DNA of 62,344 nucleotides from Amycolatopsis tucumanensis. Its GTDB lineage: Bacteria > Actinomycetota > Actinomycetes > Mycobacteriales > Pseudonocardiaceae. Position 1 is the stretch's first letter, and every line of letters begins with the position of its first letter. A program made the position numbers and the translations under genes. The DNA lies in NCBI RefSeq assembly GCF_021654135.1, contig NZ_JAKGSD010000050.1, positions 1 through 62,344 on the forward strand, read 5' to 3'. The notes beneath the pieces are model-generated. The model searched no databases. It was not told the DNA's origin and worked only from the letters and a program-made list of their open reading frames with translations. Positions 8,162 through 15,493 of this stretch are shown one piece after another.

Positions 8162-9123
8162 TACGCGTGCACCTGCGGAGGAGTGGGCCGGTGTTCGTCG
8201 CCGCCGACGAGCCGCGCGCCCGGCACCGGGCCGTGCGCGACCCGCACCGTCCGGCACACGCCGGCCCCGGCCAGCTCGGCCGCGACCTCGAGCGCGGACT
8301 CCGCGTCAGCGCACAGGAACGCGCACGTCGGGCCGGAACCGGACACGGTGCCTGCCAGCGCGCCGGCGTTCACCCCGGCGCGCAGCGTGCGGCGCAGGCC
8401 GGGCCGCAGCGACACCGCGGCGGCCTGCAGGTCGTTGCCGAGCAACAGGGCCAGCTGACGCGGGTCGCCGGAGGCCAGCGCCTCGACGACCGGCGCGTGC
8501 GAGCCGACGCGCGGCGGGTTGCCGGTCTCGCGGAGCCGGTCGAGTTCGGCGTACACGCGCTCGGTGGACAGCCCGCGCTGGTCGAACGCGAGCACCCAGT
8601 GGAAGGTGTGCCGCGACAGGACCGGCACCAGCTGCTCGCCGCGGCCGGTGCCCAGCGCGGTGCCGCCGTAGAGCCCGAACGGCACGTCCGAGCCGAGCTT
8701 CGCCGCGATCCCGGCGAGCTCGTCGCGCCCGATGTCCAGCTTCCACAGCGCGGCGAGGGCGACCAGCGTGCCCGCGGCGTCGGCGCTGCCGCCCGCCATT
8801 CCACCCGCGACGGGGATCCCCTTGCGGAGGACCACCCGGACGTTCGAGGCCCCGTCGGTCTTGCCGACGTGCGCGGCCAGCGCCTCGACCGCGCGCCACG
8901 CGAGGTTGCTGGCGCCGGTGGGCACGACCTGCTCACCCTCGCCGTAGACCTCGACACCCGGCTCCTCGGCCAGCGCGACGGTGACCTCGTCGGTCAGCGA
9001 AAGCGCGTGGAAGACGGTCGTCAGGTCGTGGAAACCGTCCGGGCGCAGGTCGCCGACCGACAGGTGCAGGTTGATCTTGGAGGGCACCCTGACGGTGACA
9101 GGTGGCGGTACGACGGCGAGCAC
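8161..9123 (-). CDS. ispE: 4-diphosphocytidyl-2-C-methyl-D-erythritol kinase
   Basis: Phosphorylates CDP-methylerythritol in the MEP pathway to isoprenoid precursors. GHMP-kinase fold: catalytic Lys in VPSKINLHL near residue 16, the ATP-binding PVAGGMAGGSADAAGTL loop around 105-121 with its Asp, and the C-terminal GTVSGSGPTCAFL motif. 320 residues, slightly longer than usual because of the GTG start at 9123; a start at GTG closer to VTVRVPSK is possible. It heads an ispE-ABC-F operon. M. tuberculosis keeps ispE next to ksgA; here a TetR/MFS/MetN-like insertion separates them. Confidence 0.95.
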   Translation of the reverse strand: MLAVVPPPVTVRVPSKINLHLSVGDLRPDGFHDLTTVFHALSLTDEVTVALAEEPGVEVYGEGEQVVPTGASNLAWRAVEALAAHVGKTDGASNVRVVLRKGIPVAGGMAGGSADAAGTLVALAALWKLDIGRDELAGIAAKLGSDVPFGLYGGTALGTGRGEQLVPVLSRHTFHWVLAFDQRGLSTERVYAELDRLRETGNPPRVGSHAPVVEALASGDPRQLALLLGNDLQAAAVSLRPGLRRTLRAGVNAGALAGTVSGSGPTCAFLCADAESALEVAAELAGAGVCRTVRVAHGPVPGARLVGGDEHRPTPPQVHA

Positions 9124-9132
9124 CAGTCAAGC

Positions 9133-9702
9133 CTACGTGCCCGCCGGAGAGCGTGGAGAGGCAAGCTCCAGTGCGACGCGCAGCGCCACGTCGGCCGACT
9201 GCTCGCTCGGGTTTTCGTCCAGGAACTGCGGGTTGTTGCCGAGCATGAGCGCGACCAGGGCGAGCCGGGAGCGCAACTGGTCCTCGGGGCTCGCGTCGGC
9301 GGGGACGAGGAAGGTGAACAGCCCCTTCATCCGTGTCGCGAGCACGTGCCCGGCGTGCAGGTCCTTCAGCGCGGGCTGGTTGTCCTGCATGAACCGCATG
9401 ATCGGGCCGAACCGGCCCTGGATCAGGTCGGAGAGCCTGCGCAGCAGCTCCTCGCGGGCCTGCGCGGGATCGTTCTGGGCCCGCGCCCACTCGATGATCT
9501 CGTCGAGCGAGGCGCCGATGTCCTCGATCAGGCTGTGGACGATGTCTTCCTTCGTCCGGAAGTGGTAGTAGAGCGCGGCTTTGGTCACCCCGAGCGCTTC
9601 CGCGATCTCCCGCAACGACGTCTTCTCGTAGCCCTGCTCGACGAACAGGTCCAGCGCGATCTGCTGGATGCGCTCGCGCGTGTCGGTCCGCCGCCCCGCC
9701 AT
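9133..9702 (-). CDS. TetR-family regulator of the adjacent exporter gene
   Basis: 189 residues with the HTH at about 10-56 (TSLREIAEALGVTKAALYYHFRTKEDI), close in style to AcrR/QacR-type repressors of drug exporters. It is divergent from the DHA2 transporter gene, with a 24-bp near-palindrome at 9777-9800 between them. It probably represses the exporter and itself. The exporter frame carries a stop codon (see 9846), so the regulator may now lack a functional target. Confidence 0.88.
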   Translation of the reverse strand: MAGRRTDTRERIQQIALDLFVEQGYEKTSLREIAEALGVTKAALYYHFRTKEDIVHSLIEDIGASLDEIIEWARAQNDPAQAREELLRRLSDLIQGRFGPIMRFMQDNQPALKDLHAGHVLATRMKGLFTFLVPADASPEDQLRSRLALVALMLGNNPQFLDENPSEQSADVALRVALELASPRSPAGT

Positions 9703-9734
9703 GACCGTCCTTCCTGAGGAACTCTCAAACTTGC

Positions 9735-9800
9735 TTGACGCCCGGCTAGGAATGGGCCTACCGTGTCGGCAGCGCCATTACTTGTCGGCCGACTAGTAAT
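9735..9800 (+). promoter_or_regulatory. Exporter promoter with TetR operator
   Basis: TTGACG (9735-9740), an 18-base spacer and TACCGT (9759-9764) form a good sigma-70-type promoter reading towards the transporter. Immediately downstream, 9777-9800 is a 24-bp dyad: attact...agtaat outer arms flank an exact tcggccga core, and 20 of 24 positions are symmetric. An operator over the transcription start region fits TetR repression by occlusion. Confidence 0.75.
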
Positions 9801-9845
9801 GCTTGCTCTCAGTCTAACCCAGTTCTCCACCAGGGGGTTTCCACC

Positions 9846-11261
9846 ATGACGACAACCACTCCGGCGCCGGTGACGGCGCCGGCCGACTCGAGGAAGTGGT
9901 GGGCGCTCGCCGTCGTCGGGCTCGCCCAGCTCCTCGTCATCATCGACACCACCATCGTCAACATCGCGCTGCCCACCGCGCAGGCCGACCTCGGCATGTC
10001 CGACGTGGCCAGGCAGTGGGCGATCACCGCCTACACGCTCACCTTCGGCGGTCTGCTGCTGCTCGGCGGACGGCTGGCCGACCGGCTGGGCCGCAAGAAC
10101 ACGCTCATCGTGGGCGCGCTCGGCTTCGCCGCCGCGTCCGCGCTCGGCGGGATGGCCACCGGCTCGGGTCTGCTCATCGCCGCCCGCGCGGCCCAGGGGG
10201 TCTTCGCCGCGCTGCTGGCGCCGTCCACGCTCTCGCTGCTGACCATCACCTTCACCGAGGCGAAGGAACGGGCCAAGGCGTTCGGGATCTACAGCGCCAT
10301 CATGATGTCCGGCGGTGCGGTCGGGCTGGTCGCCGGTGGCGCGCTGGCCTAGTACGCGTCCTGGCGCTGGTGCCTCTACGTGAACCTGCCGATCGCGGTC
10401 GCCGCCGCCATCGCGGGCTGGTTCGTGCTGCCGAACGTGCCGGGCCACCGCTCGACGCGACTGGACTGGATCAGCGGCGCGCTCGGCAGCGCGGGGATCG
10501 CCGGGCTCGTCTACGGCCTCTCCGAGGCCGCGACCCGCGGCTGGGGTTCGGCAGTGGTGCTCGGCACGCTGGCCGCGGCGGTGGCGCTGCTGGCCGGGTT
10601 CGTGTTCCGGCAGGCCCGGGTCCGGAACCCCCTGCTGCCGCTGCACGTCCTGGCCGACCGCGCCCGCTCCTCGGGCTTCCTGACCATCGCCGTCGCGGCC
10701 TTCGGGATGTTCGGGATGTTCCTGTTCCTCACCTACCAGCTGCAGGCGATCATGGGCTTCGGCGCGCTCGGCGCCGGCCTGGCGTTCCTGCCGTTCCTGC
10801 TGGGCAATGTCACGGTCTCGACGCTGCTGACGCGCCGGCTGATCCCGCGGACCGGGCCGCGCCCGCTGCTGGTGACCGGGCTCCTGCTGATGGCCGCCGG
10901 GCTCGCCGGGCTGACCCAGCTGTCGGTCGACACGTCCTACTGGAGCCTGGTCCTGCCGGTGGAACTGGTGCTGGGCGCGGGCGCCGGGCTGGCGATGCCG
11001 ACGGTCATGAACATCGCGACCGCCCGGGTGGAGCCGAAGGACTCAGGGGTGGCGTCGGCGTTCATCACCACGTCCCAGCAGGTCGGCGCGTCGATCGGCA
11101 CGGCGTCGCTGAACACGATCGCGGCGAGCGCGACCGCCTCGGTCGCCGGCCTGGCCCTGCCCGCGGCGACCGTGCACGGCTACGCCGTGGCGAACGGCTG
11201 GGCCGCGGCGATCGTGGCCGCGGGCGCGATCGCGGTCGGGGTCCTGGTGCGGGGCAAGTGA
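9846..11261 (+). pseudogene. DHA2-type MFS exporter interrupted by an in-frame amber codon
   Basis: Proton-driven 14-helix multidrug exporter of the EmrB/QacA family. The N-terminal part has LLVIIDTTIVNIALP (motif D1) and GGRLADRLGRKNTL (motif A); the frame then meets TAG at 10350-10352 and continues in the same frame through YASWRWCLYVNLPIAV to 11261. Without the stop the protein would be 471 residues. Relatives normally have Glu or a small residue at the interrupted position, so one base change (GAG to TAG) would explain it. A separate start at GTG 10380 cannot make a complete transporter. Read as a recent nonsense mutation, a suppressed codon or a sequence error. Confidence 0.8.
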
Positions 11262-11266
11262 AAACG

Positions 11267-11297
11267 AGGAGGGGCGCCCGGCCGGGACGCCCCTCCT
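11267..11297. terminator. Stem-loop between convergent genes
   Basis: A 10-bp stem aggaggggcg/cgcccctcct (11267-11276 with 11288-11297) lies between the exporter stop and the stop of the convergent MetN-like gene. No clear T-tract. Confidence 0.6.
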
Positions 11298-11308
11298 TGC
11301 GTGCCTGG

Positions 11309-12322
11309 TCAGGCCGCGACGATGCTCTTCGGGCCTTCCTTCGGGTGCACGACGTGCGCTCCCCGGTCGGCGATCCACGCCAGCGCCGCGTCGGCCTGGC
11401 TGCCGTTGACGCCGACGCGGAAGCGGGCCACCGGGGTGTCCCCGACGCGGGTCAGGCCGCCGCCGATGGTGGCGAGCTCGACCTCGAACCGGGCGGAGGC
11501 CTCGGGCAGCAGCGCGCCGACGGCCGCGAAGCCGATCAGCACCACGTCGACGGACCGGTCGTAGCTCGACGACTGGCTGCGCGGCGTGTCGATCGGGGGC
11601 AGCAGGCTCTGCGCGACCTTGCTCGCCGGGTTGGCCAGCAGCTCCAGCACGGTGCCCTGCTCGACGAGCCGCCCGTCCTCCAGCACCGCGACCCCGTCGC
11701 AGACGCGCCGCACCGCGGCCCCGTCCTGGGTGGTGAGCAGCACCGTCACGCCCAGCTCCGCGCGGGCGCGGTCGAGGACGGTCAGCACGGCGCCGGTCTC
11801 CTCGGCGCCGACACCGGCGGTCGGGTCGTCGGCGAGCAGCACGGCCGGGCCCGCGGCCAGCGACCGCGCCAGCGCGACGCGGCGGCGCTGGCCCGGGGTG
11901 AGTTCGCTCGGCCGCAGCGCGGCGCGCTGGGTCAGGCCGGCCAGGTCGAGCAGGCGGCCGACGCGGCTGCGCCGCTGCGGGCCCTCCAGGCCGAGCTGCT
12001 CCAGCGGGGCCGCGACGTTGCCCGCCACGGTGCGCTCGGCGTGCAGCACCGGCTGCGCGTCCAGCACCGCAACCTGGCGGCGCACCTCACGCAGCTTCCG
12101 CCCGTCGAGGCCGGTGGTGTTCAGCCCGTCCAGGCGGACGACGCCGCGGTCGGGCTTCTCCTGCAGGGCGATGCACCGGGTGAGGGTGGACTTGCCGGAG
12201 CCGGCCGGGCCGACGACGCCGAACAGGGCGCCGGCGGGCACCTCGACGCTCACGTCCCGCAGGGCGTGGACGGGCTTGGCGGCACCGGGGAAGGACTTGG
12301 TCAGGTTTTCGACAGTGATCAC
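11309..12322 (-). CDS. MetN-like ABC ATPase with NIL-type C-terminus, degenerate active site, no permease partner
   Basis: 337 residues aligning with MetN, the ATPase of methionine importers: ABC domain to about residue 235, then a NIL-type methionine-sensing domain (FEVELATIGGGLTRVGDTPVARFRVGV...). The Walker A lysine is intact (GPAGSGKST, 38-46). Four catalytic motifs are altered: the Q-loop glutamine position is Ala (about residue 90, VLDAQP for MIFQHF), LSGGQ is LTPGQ (141-145), the Walker B glutamate is Asp (LLADD, 166), and the H-loop histidine is Thr (about 198, LLTTQD for LITHE). No metI permease or metQ binding protein lies nearby. GTG at 12322 is chosen because CTGGAG precedes it and the protein then starts VITVENLTKSF, like MetN; GTG 12337 is an alternative without a Shine-Dalgarno. 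Upstream lie hairpins, a leader peptide and a SAM riboswitch. It may be a regulator or a decaying transporter subunit rather than an active pump. Confidence 0.82.
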   Translation of the reverse strand: MITVENLTKSFPGAAKPVHALRDVSVEVPAGALFGVVGPAGSGKSTLTRCIALQEKPDRGVVRLDGLNTTGLDGRKLREVRRQVAVLDAQPVLHAERTVAGNVAAPLEQLGLEGPQRRSRVGRLLDLAGLTQRAALRPSELTPGQRRRVALARSLAAGPAVLLADDPTAGVGAEETGAVLTVLDRARAELGVTVLLTTQDGAAVRRVCDGVAVLEDGRLVEQGTVLELLANPASKVAQSLLPPIDTPRSQSSSYDRSVDVVLIGFAAVGALLPEASARFEVELATIGGGLTRVGDTPVARFRVGVNGSQADAALAWIADRGAHVVHPKEGPKSIVAA

Positions 12323-12341
12323 GAATGGCTCCAGCACAACG

Positions 12342-12392
12342 GGCGCGAACGCGCCGACCGCACACCAAGGAGACCGTCTACAGAGGACGGTC
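12342..12392 (-). promoter_or_regulatory. Two hairpins in the leader of the MetN-like gene
   Basis: Read on the minus strand, a perfect 7-bp stem gaccgtc/gacggtc (12372-12378 with 12386-12392, 7-base loop) is followed by ggcgcg/cgcgcc with a 2-base loop (12342-12355) just before the alternative GTG start at 12337. They lie after the leader peptide stop and could act in attenuation or hide the start site. Confidence 0.5.
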
Positions 12393-12428
12393 AGGCGAAG
12401 TCAGGAAATGGTGGTGAAGGGAAAGCGG

Positions 12429-12503
12429 TCAGCGACGACACGCACAGACCGTGCGACGACATTCGTCGACGACGCGGCGCCTCGTGAGCATCGTGCGGTA
12501 CAC
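12429..12503 (-). CDS. Cysteine-codon leader peptide (uORF)
   Basis: A 24-codon frame starting with GTG at 12503 and ending TGA at 12429. Its body RRRVVDECRRTVCACRR resembles the short actinobacterial leader peptides (RRxVDxxR... ending in Cys codons) found upstream of sulfur-metabolism and transport genes, where slow decoding of Cys codons reports cysteine shortage. The Shine-Dalgarno GGAGGA is at 12509-12514, 6 bases before GTG, and is partly inside the 3' strand of the riboswitch P1 stem. It stops 106 bases before the MetN-like start. Peptide function beyond regulation is not expected. Confidence 0.7.
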   Translation of the reverse strand: MYRTMLTRRRVVDECRRTVCACRR

Positions 12504-12511
12504 AGGAATCC

Positions 12512-12599
12512 TCCATCGGTCCTGGCGTTAGCACCTGCCCCCGGGTGGGGTGGTTGCTGCGGCTTCGGCGAGCCAGGTCTCTCAGCCGCTCGGGATGGA
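12512..12599 (-). promoter_or_regulatory. SAM-I (S-box) riboswitch
   Basis: On the minus strand the P1 stem TCCATC (12599-12594) pairs with GATGGA (12517-12512). Between them are the S-box signatures: GAGCGGCTGAGAGACCTGGC, then CGCAGCAACC, and GGTGCTAACGCCAGGACCGA near the 3' end. Order and spacing match the SAM-I consensus in a compact 88-base actinobacterial form. The 3' strand of P1 runs into the GGAGGA of the leader peptide, so SAM binding, which stabilises P1, should block that ribosome site. Covariance-model scoring would confirm the class. Confidence 0.85.
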
Positions 12600-12666
12600 T
12601 ACCTCAAAGAGTAGAACGGACTTCACATCTTTTTGGCAAGTCCCTGGTCCGGATCAGGGTGCGAGA

Positions 12667-13527
12667 TCACACAAACGGTGGTAAGGACTTGCTCCTGGCG
12701 ATCTTGGCGAAGTCCCTTACCCCCAGTTGCTCGCCCCGAGCGCGGGGGTCGACGCCGGCCGCGCGGAGGATCGCCTCGGCCTTCTCCCCCGAGCCCGCCC
12801 ACGACGACAACGCGGCACGCAGCGTCTTGCGACGCTGGGCGAAGGCGGCGTCGACGACGGCGAAGACCTCGTCCCGGTCCGCGTCCGACACTGGTTCCGC
12901 GGCGCGCTCGAAGCCGACGAGCGCGGAGTCGACGTTCGGCACCGGCCAGAACACGGCACGTGGCACGGGCGCGACCTTGCGGGCCGGGCCGTACCAGGCG
13001 AGCTTCACGCTCGGGACGCCGTAGGTGCGGCTGCCGGGGCCCGCGGCCATCCGGTCGGCGACCTCCGTCTGCACCATCACCAGGCCGTGCGCCAGCGACG
13101 GCAGCTCGGCGAGCAGGTGCAGGACCACCGGGACGGCGACGTTGTAGGGCAGGTTGGCCACGAGGTGCGTGGGCTGGTCGGCGAGGTCCTCGGCGGCGAG
13201 CTTGAGGGCGTCCTGGATGTGGACGGTGAACCGGGCGGCAGCCTCGGGGGCGCGCTCGGCGACCGTGGCCGGCAGGCGCTCGCCGAGGACCGGGTCGATT
13301 TCGACGGCGGTGACGTGCGCGCCCGAATCCAGGAGGCCGAGCGTCAGCGAGCCGAGGCCGGGGCCGACTTCGAGGACGTGGTCGCCTTGGCCCACCCCGG
13401 AGAGGTCGACGATGCGGCGGACGGTGTTCGGGTCGTGCACGAAGTTCTGGCCGAGCTTCTTCGTGGGACGCACGTCCAGCTCGGCGGCCAAGCCACGGAT
13501 CTCGGCTGGTCCGAGCAGTGCTGTCAC
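12667..13527 (-). CDS. rsmA: 16S rRNA dimethyladenosine methyltransferase
   Basis: RsmA/KsgA dimethylates A1518 and A1519 of 16S rRNA late in 30S assembly. The 286-residue protein has TKKLGQNFVHDPN near the start, SAM-binding motif I VLEVGPGLGSLTLGL, VEIDP (motif II) and the catalytic NLPYNVAVPVV (NLPY) motif, then the helical C-terminal domain. GTG at 13527 is 8 bases after a TACGAT -10-like box, so it may have its own leaderless promoter downstream of the rpfB terminator. Neighbours (rpfB, tatD, metG upstream) follow the mycobacterial order. Confidence 0.96.
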   Translation of the reverse strand: MTALLGPAEIRGLAAELDVRPTKKLGQNFVHDPNTVRRIVDLSGVGQGDHVLEVGPGLGSLTLGLLDSGAHVTAVEIDPVLGERLPATVAERAPEAAARFTVHIQDALKLAAEDLADQPTHLVANLPYNVAVPVVLHLLAELPSLAHGLVMVQTEVADRMAAGPGSRTYGVPSVKLAWYGPARKVAPVPRAVFWPVPNVDSALVGFERAAEPVSDADRDEVFAVVDAAFAQRRKTLRAALSSWAGSGEKAEAILRAAGVDPRARGEQLGVRDFAKIARSKSLPPFV

Positions 13528-13604
13528 GGGGATGGATCGTAGCCGCTACGCGGGTGTCCAGGGCGCCGGGCTTCGCTTCGCTACGCCCGGGTCTGCTCCT
13601 CCCG

Positions 13605-13705
13605 AACCCGATCTTTCAGTGTTCGGTTGCCGAGACACCGCGTCAAGCCGGGAAAGCGTGGCTTGACCCGGTGGCTCGGCAACCGATTTGGCTGGGGATC
13701 GGGTT
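13605..13705. repeat. Long inverted repeat (about 100-nt hairpin)
   Basis: Arms of 26 bases (13624-13649 and 13660-13685) match at 24 positions around a 10-base loop, and a second pair of perfect 9-bp arms, aacccgatc/gatcgggtt (13605-13613 and 13697-13705), encloses them. It lies between rsmA and the rpfB terminator. It could be a palindromic repeat element, a transcript-end structure or an attenuator; no coding frame runs through it. Confidence 0.7.
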
Positions 13706-13763
13706 GCGGGAGAGGGGTGGTTCGGGGGGTTTCGGGCTTTCGTTGCCGGGTGCCGGTACGCGG

Positions 13764-13800
13764 GAAAAAAAGATGACCCCGGCCACCGGCCGGGGTCATC
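13764..13800 (-). terminator. Intrinsic terminator of rpfB
   Basis: On the minus strand a perfect 13-bp G+C-rich stem (13800-13788 with 13784-13772, 3-base loop) is followed by seven T residues (13770-13764). This is the only textbook U-tract terminator here on the rpfB strand, placed 20 bases after the rpfB stop, and it should separate rpfB from rsmA expression. Confidence 0.92.
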
Positions 13801-13819
13801 ATGTGTGTGCTGTCGGGGA

Positions 13820-15262
13820 TCAGCTGGTGGCCTTGGCGCCGCAGACGGGCCAGGCGCCGTAGCCGCCGCGGTCGTCGCGCACCTTGGTCGCCACCGCGAT
13901 CTGCTGCTCGCGCGTGGCCTGGTGCGGGTAGGCCGCGTACTGGTCGCCGCCGTAGGCGTCCCACGTGCTCTTGTTGAACTGCAGGCCGCCGTAGTAGCCG
14001 TTGCCGGTGTTGATCGACCAGTTGCCGCCGGACTCGCACTTCGCGATGGCGTCCCAGATGGCGCTGTCGCTGATCACCGGCTGCTTGGTGCCGACCCGGA
14101 CGATCTTCGGCTTGGCCTCGACGATCACCTTCGTCGAGAGCTCCTCGCGGGCGGTCTCCTTGCCGTTGCGCTTGGTGATCCGGTAGGTCACCAGCTTCTT
14201 GCCCGCCGTGCCCGGGTCCTGGACGACCTCGTCGCCCGCGTCGAGGGTCGCGTCCTTGATCTCCTGGACCGGAGGATCGATGTCCTCTTCCTGGTTGATC
14301 ACGGTGACCCCGGTGCGCGAGATGTGCACCTCGGCGCCGTTGGTCAGCTTGAGGGCCAGGCCGCCCTCGATCTCGTCGTCCGGGCCGAGCGACATGCCCT
14401 GCTCCGCCAGGAACTCCTCCGCGGTGATCGCGGTGGTGCTGATCTGCCGGGGGGCGGCGTCGCCGTCGTAGACGGTGATGTTCTTGAGGGTCTTGACCTC
14501 GACGGTCGCGCCGTCGAGGGGCAGCTCCGCGTCCAGCGGCATCGAGTACGCGGTGCCCGGGCCGAACTGGCCGCTCAGGCCCAGCTGCGTGATGGCTTCC
14601 TGCAGGCTCGTCGCGCGGACCCAGGACTCGCGGGCGACCCCGTCGACGACCAGGTTCAGCTTGCGGCCGCGCTCCAGCTTGATGACGCCGCCGTCACCGA
14701 CCGGCGCCTGCGGCGAGGGGGACAGCGCGTCGTGCTCACCGACGGTGAGACCGGCGTCCTCGAGGACCTCGCCGACCGTCTTGCCGAAGCTGTGCACGGT
14801 CTGCGTGTGGCCGTCGACGTCGACGGTCACGCTCTTGTTCATGGCCAGCGCGGCGGCGCCGCCACCGGTGAGGCTGATCAGGAGGGCCAGGACCGAGCCG
14901 CGGAGGAACCGCCGCTTCCAGGTCTTGACCGCGGAGACGAGGGCCTTCTCCGGCTCCTCCTCGGCCTCCACGGCGGCCGTGCGGTCCTGTGCGGCCGCGT
15001 CCGGGATGGCGAGGGCCGGGAGCATCGTGGTCTCGGCGTTGATCAGCCGGATCAGCTCGTCGACGTCGATCTCGGCCTCGGCCATGAGATCGTCCGCGTC
15101 GTTGCCCAGCACCGTGCGGATGTCGTGCTCGGTGACAGCCAGGTCGTCCGAGAACGCGTCGGCGTCGGGCCAGTCGAGGGTGCCCACCGCGCCACCACGG
15201 CTGGACTCGAACCAGTCCATCGCCTCAGTCGGACGCGCGTCGGCCCATCTACTACCAGTCAC
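13820..15262 (-). CDS. rpfB: Resuscitation-promoting factor, RpfB type
   Basis: Secreted or membrane-anchored muralytic enzyme that cleaves peptidoglycan and promotes exit from dormancy. The 480-residue product has a long cytoplasmic N-terminus (1-115), one transmembrane/signal-anchor segment at about 118-140 (LRGSVLALLISLTGGGAAALAM), three DUF348 repeats (about 143-320), a G5 domain (about 325-400) and the C-terminal lysozyme-like Rpf domain starting IWDAIAKCESGGNW, with catalytic Glu in CESGG and the paired Cys in AWPVCGA. The 115-residue cytoplasmic lead is long for RpfB, so an internal start remains possible. GTG 15262 lacks a good Shine-Dalgarno. A candidate promoter is 130 bases upstream. 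Confidence 0.93.
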   Translation of the reverse strand: MTGSRWADARPTEAMDWFESSRGGAVGTLDWPDADAFSDDLAVTEHDIRTVLGNDADDLMAEAEIDVDELIRLINAETTMLPALAIPDAAAQDRTAAVEAEEEPEKALVSAVKTWKRRFLRGSVLALLISLTGGGAAALAMNKSVTVDVDGHTQTVHSFGKTVGEVLEDAGLTVGEHDALSPSPQAPVGDGGVIKLERGRKLNLVVDGVARESWVRATSLQEAITQLGLSGQFGPGTAYSMPLDAELPLDGATVEVKTLKNITVYDGDAAPRQISTTAITAEEFLAEQGMSLGPDDEIEGGLALKLTNGAEVHISRTGVTVINQEEDIDPPVQEIKDATLDAGDEVVQDPGTAGKKLVTYRITKRNGKETAREELSTKVIVEAKPKIVRVGTKQPVISDSAIWDAIAKCESGGNWSINTGNGYYGGLQFNKSTWDAYGGDQYAAYPHQATREQQIAVATKVRDDRGGYGAWPVCGAKATS

Positions 15263-15390
15263 AGCAGGTCGATCCCTTTCGCACTACGGCTCCCGAAGTC
15301 TTCGCCATCCCCGATCCCGACCTGCACTGGCTTGACTCCGGGTGTCCCGCTCTTCGCCCGGTTGGAGCGATCATGCGGCACGGTCACGGG

Positions 15391-15419
15391 ACAGTAACGG
15401 ACCCCGCGAGGTTGCGCAA
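15391..15419 (-). promoter_or_regulatory. Candidate rpfB promoter
   Basis: TTGCGC (15419-15414), 17 bases, TACTGT (15396-15391) on the minus strand. It would give a leader of about 120 bases before GTG 15262. The leader has several G+C-rich segments able to fold, but I cannot match it to a known riboswitch class. Confidence 0.4.
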
Positions 15420-15493
15420 ACACCGGGCGGAATGTCGTGGCGTTCGTCACTCCTCCAGGTGGATGGTTGATTTCCACGGATGTCGCAGTCCGT

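Noticed and set aside
10380..11261. Independent membrane protein starting at GTG 10380
   Set aside because: It is in the same frame as the first half and begins inside a conserved transporter motif, so it is the second part of one interrupted gene.
11309..12322. Complete methionine importer operon (metNIQ)
   Set aside because: Only the ATPase is present; flanking genes are an exporter on the other strand and rsmA.
12401..12607. 68-residue minus-strand frame over the riboswitch
   Set aside because: It runs through the structured RNA, has no Shine-Dalgarno and is Pro/Gly-rich without similarity; the shorter Cys-codon frame fits better.
15263..15420. c-di-AMP (ydaO) riboswitch in the rpfB leader
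   Set aside because: Some rpf genes have this riboswitch, and a fragment aaccgggcgaagagcggg recalls it, but the rest of the consensus is missing and the pairing pattern cannot be completed by eye.
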